A stretch of 46,179 nt of DNA from Chara braunii (taxonomy: Eukaryota; Streptophyta; Charophyceae; Charales; Characeae), in NCBI GenBank assembly GCA_003427395.1, contig BFEA01000125.1, forward strand, positions 1,541,131 to 1,587,309. Direction: 5' to 3'. Shown in pieces: positions 42,584-46,179 of the stretch. The notes beneath the pieces are model-generated. The model was not told the DNA's origin. It worked only from the letters and a program-made list of their open reading frames with translations, and did no database searches. How positions within the stretch are numbered: position 1 is the stretch's first letter; the number at the start of each line of letters is the position of its first letter. A program made the translations under genes and the position numbers.

Positions 42584-42699
42584 ATCCCATGTCTCCGGCC
42601 ATCGGACACTTGGCACATAGGTTTGCCTCTCGTATTTTCTTATCCCATGTCTCCGGCCATCGGACACTTGGCACATAGGTTTGCCTCTCGTATTTTCTT
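42584..42699. repeat. 58-bp perfect tandem duplication
   Basis: 42584-42641 and 42642-42699 are identical (ATCCCATGTCTCCGGCC..TATTTTCTT). A very recent duplication or an assembly echo. Confidence 0.95.
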
Positions 42700-43800
42700 A
42701 TATCTATCTTCAACTCTGTAACGAATTCTGAACGAAGTGTCCTTTTAAACAAGGGGGGACGAGGGGGAGGGTCGAACTGCCATTAAAAACCATTTAATTC
42801 CCACTACCCCCATTGAATTTCTCAATTGAATCAATATTGGGGGAGCTCCCGCCATATTGTTTTCCAACGGATCGGGTCTGCGGGGGTTTCGGTATGTGGC
42901 CCAGCACCCCTGCACGATTCTGAGGTAACCCTCAATCAAAAGTTGTATGCACCTTCACATCGCTACTCGACAGAATTCCCAGTTTTTCTTTTTCTTTCTT
43001 TCTTGGAGGCCGCACCAGGCACAAAATTTGTACCAACGAGCACCAAGAAATTTGTGTTTTCTTATCTATTTTCAATTCCTCAAGGATATCCCTCAGCCAA
43101 AACTTGTATGCAACTTTCCAGTGCAATTCAAATTTATTCAACAGAGTTTTCAGTTTCTCTTTTCTTTTGCTTCAGGGCTGCGTTCGTTCGCCTGCAACCC
43201 CACCTGGGGGTCCGGGGCCGCTAGGCACGTCTCTGGACACAAAATCTGTGGCCAGGACAAACAGACTAGACAAATAATTAAACCCGCCAGCTTTTGTGTC
43301 GTGCGTATGGTTGTCAGCATGGCGGAACGTCCAAGCACCTACCCATCACTTTCTCCTCCCATTCACGCCCTAAGCCGTGAGCAACACGACCAACCAATTC
43401 TGACCAGGCCGGCTGCAAGGAAGTAGCCTCCACTTATTTGAGGCAGTGGCCAATCCAATCATCAACGTGCACAAATATCACTACACAAATACAAAGTGCC
43501 ATCATCCCAGCAGCGGGGTAGGTGGAGGTGCAGTGACTGGCCATTGCTCTGCGCTAGCACTGCCGATTTCCCCTATCGACAATGCCTGCCCACCCCTCGT
43601 CATTGTGATGAGGGACTGGTACAGCCTTGCTCTCGCACCACTGCTGTGGTGCCAACCTACCCCGTGGGCTGGGGAGAGATCCGGGTTGGTTGGTGTTTCC
43701 CCGTACTACACAAACACTAGTGACAGGATGAGATAGATGAGTACTAGCAAAAAAAATGAGATAGATGAGATAAGAATATAGCTTTCGATAAATAAAAAAA
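42700..43800. other. Region without a supported gene
   Basis: Contains a diverged direct repeat of about 165 bp (CCCTCAATCAAAAGTTGTATG at 42928, split as CCCTCAATCAAAA and GTTGTATG, and CCCTCAGCCAAAACTTGTAT near 43090). No domain recognised. Confidence 0.4.
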
Positions 43801-43835
43801 AAAACATCTTTCGAAGTATGCGGTGGCAACCTTAC

Positions 43836-43952
43836 GGCTCGAAGAGCAGACGCTTCACATCTGAATCCCACGAAGGCACGAAAGCGCGTAAGAATTTGAC
43901 TGTCTTTGCGGATACCGCTAAATACATCAAAAGACTTCAAACCCAAGGTTTC
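43836..43952 (-). CDS. Candidate exon 2 of an unknown minus-strand gene
   Basis: A 117-bp open segment (39 codons, beginning ETLGLKSFDVFSGIRKDSQI) between a TTTGAG acceptor and a GTAAGG donor. It is in phase with the exon at 44006-44154 across a 53-bp GT..AG intron (43953-44005) containing a T8 run. Amino-acid composition looks like ordinary globular protein. No family recognised. Confidence 0.45.
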
Positions 43953-44005
43953 CTCAAAGGGAATGAGCCAAAAAAAACAATTTCATTAAGGCAGAGTATG
44001 CATAC

Positions 44006-44154
44006 CTTCGCTTCATATAAGTCAGAAAACAGAGTTCGTGCAAGGCCACGAGGTTCCCCAAGGCTGGAGAAATACTGCTGGACAGCAAACAGATCTGCAC
44101 ACGTTCCAATCAAATTACTAATCATCAGTACATGGTCCACCTCATAGACAAGTC
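44006..44154 (-). CDS. Candidate exon 1 of the same unknown gene
   Basis: A 149-bp open segment (LVYEVDHVLMISNLIGTCAD, then LFAVQQYFSSLGEPRGLART and LFSDLYEAK). It is preceded by a pyrimidine-containing stretch and GATCAG, and ends at AAG with a GTATGC donor in phase 0. Together the two exons give about 88 residues of uninterrupted, plausible protein. No upstream exon was found before the psaA fragment. Confidence 0.45.
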
Positions 44155-44235
44155 CTGATCACCAGAACCACACAGCCGCAGATGAAAGAAAGCGCATTGC
44201 AGTTTTGAACTCAACATCAACAGCATGACGACACT

Positions 44236-44325
44236 GACTCGCTCACAACGGTTTCAAAACAAGATGAGATTGTTTTCGCTCACAACGGTTTCAACTTTCA
44301 ACACAAGATGAGATTGTTTTCAATA
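44236..44325. repeat. Short direct repeat
   Basis: GCTCACAACGGTTTCAA and AAGATGAGATTGTTTTC each occur twice within 90 bp. Confidence 0.8.
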
Positions 44326-44665
44326 TTTTTACAACTCTTTTAGTCCTCGCACAGTTTTGAGCCCCCTCTTCCATCAGATTTCCGACGATCTGAAACCTTA
44401 ATCACACTGCTCTCCACAGAATCCACACCTCGATTTAAAACAAAAAAATTGCGCCGGTCTTGAGATATATCCACAGGTGACCAGCCCCAAGCAATTCAAG
44501 ATTATTATGGAAGTTGTTGCAGATTATATGTCATGATTATTGGTTATCGAGCTTCTGTTATGACAGGTATGTTGAGAGTTTCAAGCCTCAGGATCGTGAA
44601 AGTGAGGGTCTCAACGCTGATAGGCATCGTAATCGAGGCATGACTGTCAGCTATGATGATTTTGA

Positions 44666-44908
<243 letters not shown>

Positions 44909-45047
44909 TAATTCGGATTTTTGTATGCCACTGGATTATGTGAATTAATCCAAAACAACTGCTAAGGTTCCATGGATTTCATTTCGACGAACTTCTCACA
45001 ATCCATTTTTTTTTCTGCACCTTTTATTGATTGCGTAGGTTTTGAAG

Positions 45048-45345
45048 AACTATCGACGCCGACCAGGCATCGTCTTCGAATGCGGCAGAAGCGCTGGAGC
45101 GCCTTGTGCACTGCAATCTGGATCTAAATGTGTTTTTGTTCTCGACACAACCCCACTCCCTTCCCCCTGCACCTGCTTCAGTCTGCGTCCTGCACCGTTT
45201 GAAATCTGAAACTTTGACACATCAACAGTACGAGGAGTTTGGAAATCTGAGGGCAATATCATGGAACGAAGGGACTGGTATGGTAGGCCACACTGAACCA
45301 GGCATGCATGCGACCCTTGGACATCCATACTCTTTTGCCTTAAAG
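45048..45345 (+). CDS. Candidate exon of an unknown plus-strand gene
   Basis: About 298 bp open in one frame after a T-rich tract and acceptor-like TTGAAG, ending at TTAAAG with a GTGTAC donor. The peptide (..ERLVHCNLDLNVFLFSTQPH.., ..QQYEEFGNLRAISWNEGTGM..) has normal complexity and coding-like third positions. A possible following exon begins near 45550 after the (GAA)n tract (VLGPAVSYKAPHKWFPDHAI), but the phase between the two does not fit simply. Not assigned to a family. Confidence 0.4.
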
Positions 45346-45373
45346 GTGTACAAAGGAGTGTCCTTTAGTTTGA

Positions 45374-45549
45374 ACTTTGTATTCGAGGGAGAAGAAGAAG
45401 AGGATAGAGGAGGATGAAGAGGAACGAGAAGAGGAGGAAGAAGAGGAAGAAGAAGCAGAAGGAACGAGAGGAGGAAGAGGAGGGCAAGAGGAAAAAAACA
45501 AGAAGAAAAGAAGAAGAAGAAGAAGAAGAAGAAGAAGAAGAAGAAGAAG
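45374..45549. repeat. (GAA)n/(GAG)n purine tract
   Basis: Imperfect GAAGAAGAGGAGG run of about 175 bp, ending in pure (AAG)n. Long poly-Glu and poly-Leu/Phe frames across it are artefacts of composition. Confidence 0.9.
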
Positions 45550-45735
45550 CAGTCCTTGGCCCAGCCGTTTCTTACAAAGCGCCACATAAATGGTTCCCTG
45601 ATCATGCCATCCTCGTTGAACCAATGCCTTCTGCATTCCAGCAGGTGCTGCTCCCACCAATAAGACTGCAGCCTCCCTTCCAGGAGGGCTAGCAGTGGCT
45701 GCTCTTCTCACCACTGCTAGTCCTCCCAGAAGTAG

Positions 45736-45739
<4 letters not shown>

Positions 45740-45768
<29 letters not shown>
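45740..45768. repeat. Poly-A tract
   Basis: 29 A in a row. It could be the tail of a retroposed copy, but no target-site duplication or parent was seen. Confidence 0.85.
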
Positions 45769-45822
45769 CAAGAGAGAAACCGGGCATGGAAGTAGCTCAG
45801 CTCACTATGGTGCAGAACTTAC

Positions 45823-45899
45823 ATTCAAGTTGGTTGCCCTCTGCATTGCGACCACAAAATCTTGAAGAAGCAAACCTTGATAGCAAATCCTTGTAAAAA
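45823..45899 (-). CDS. Candidate exon, unknown minus-strand gene
   Basis: A 77-bp segment between a TTTTTTACAAG acceptor and a GTAAGT donor. The frame is uncertain: two are open (one gives QGLLLQDFVVAMQRATNLN). It may belong with the segment at 46027. Confidence 0.3.
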
Positions 45900-46026
45900 A
45901 GAATTCTTCCTCTCACCGTGGCCTGGTATTTTGAAGATTGTTGTTACGAACATGTGCCAACAAACACAGAAAATCAGACAAGGAATAAGTGTGAAGCATT
46001 AATAAATCACAAGGAAAACATATTAC

Positions 46027-46115
46027 CCGGGTTTATGGACGCACTCCAGGACAACATAAACTCGTCATAGCCGAGCTTCTTAGGCGCTTCATACTCAGCA
46101 AATGTGCATCTCCAT
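46027..46115 (-). CDS. Candidate exon at the window edge, unknown minus-strand gene
   Basis: Open frame FAEYEAPKKLGYDEFMLSWS followed by ASINPG, ending at CCGG with a GTAATA donor. Its right boundary is unclear. The residues look like real coding sequence. The gene would continue beyond the window. Confidence 0.4.
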
Positions 46116-46169
46116 CATGGGCTTCCCCATACATCAACATTCCTCACATACCAGCCAAACAAATGAAAA

Positions 46170-46179
46170 GGGGGGGGGG
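46170..46179. repeat. Poly-G end
   Basis: The window ends in a pure G run, probably a contig edge or a low-quality read end. Confidence 0.6.

Noticed and set aside
45340-45771. Long Leu/Phe- or Glu-rich open frames at 45.3-45.8 kb
   Set aside because: They are translations of the (GAA)n and poly-A tracts.

Overview
The window looks like nuclear DNA of a non-angiosperm streptophyte, most plausibly a charophyte alga such as Chara (inference). The evidence is decayed organelle-derived fragments: mitochondrial nad2 (twice) and nad7, a small-subunit rRNA piece, and plastid chlL and psaA. Plastid chlL is absent from angiosperms. They lie among chromodomain-type Ty3/Gypsy retrotransposons, long non-coding repeats, microsatellites and local tandem duplications. 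No complete protein-coding host gene is visible. The sequence begins in poly-T and ends in poly-G, and carries two copies of a Nextera mate-pair junction adapter, so parts of it are assembly artefacts.

Layout. 1-29 is poly-T and 30-210 a GC-rich piece of unknown origin. 210-6023 is a minus-strand Ty3/Gypsy element (copy 1): RT fragment, protease, gag, leader, primer-binding site and 5' LTR, cut inside RT. An adapter with 159-bp duplicated flanks sits in its leader. 6024-8103 is a mosaic of mitochondrial and plastid fragments (SSU rRNA, nad7, chlL, nad2). About 8.4-20.9 kb holds two copies (B and A) of a long non-coding repeat. Each copy contains an array of 8 to 10 short hairpins whose stems change in a compensatory way around a nearly constant loop. 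21171-29300 is a complete minus-strand Ty3/Gypsy chromovirus (copy 2) with two LTRs, a matching target-site duplication and an internal RNase H-integrase deletion. A third copy (C) of the non-coding repeat follows at about 29.3-33.6 kb, invaded by a second nad2 fragment. 34-46 kb is lower-copy sequence with many two-unit tandem duplications, a long foldback at 38.4 kb, a second adapter at 41.55 kb, a psaA fragment at 44.7 kb, and several candidate exons of unrecognised genes on both strands.

How the parts relate. Both Gypsy copies come from one family: collinear gag, zinc knuckle, DSGST protease and RT, and a gag stop at the same place. Their nonsense codons are reciprocal and of the C-to-T or G-to-A kind, as expected of methylated, silenced elements. 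Copy 2 inserted between repeat copies A and C. If it is removed, B, A and C lie in the same orientation at spacings of roughly 6 and 7.7 kb, which suggests an old tandem macro-repeat. The hairpin arrays inside that repeat are the most unusual signal in the window.
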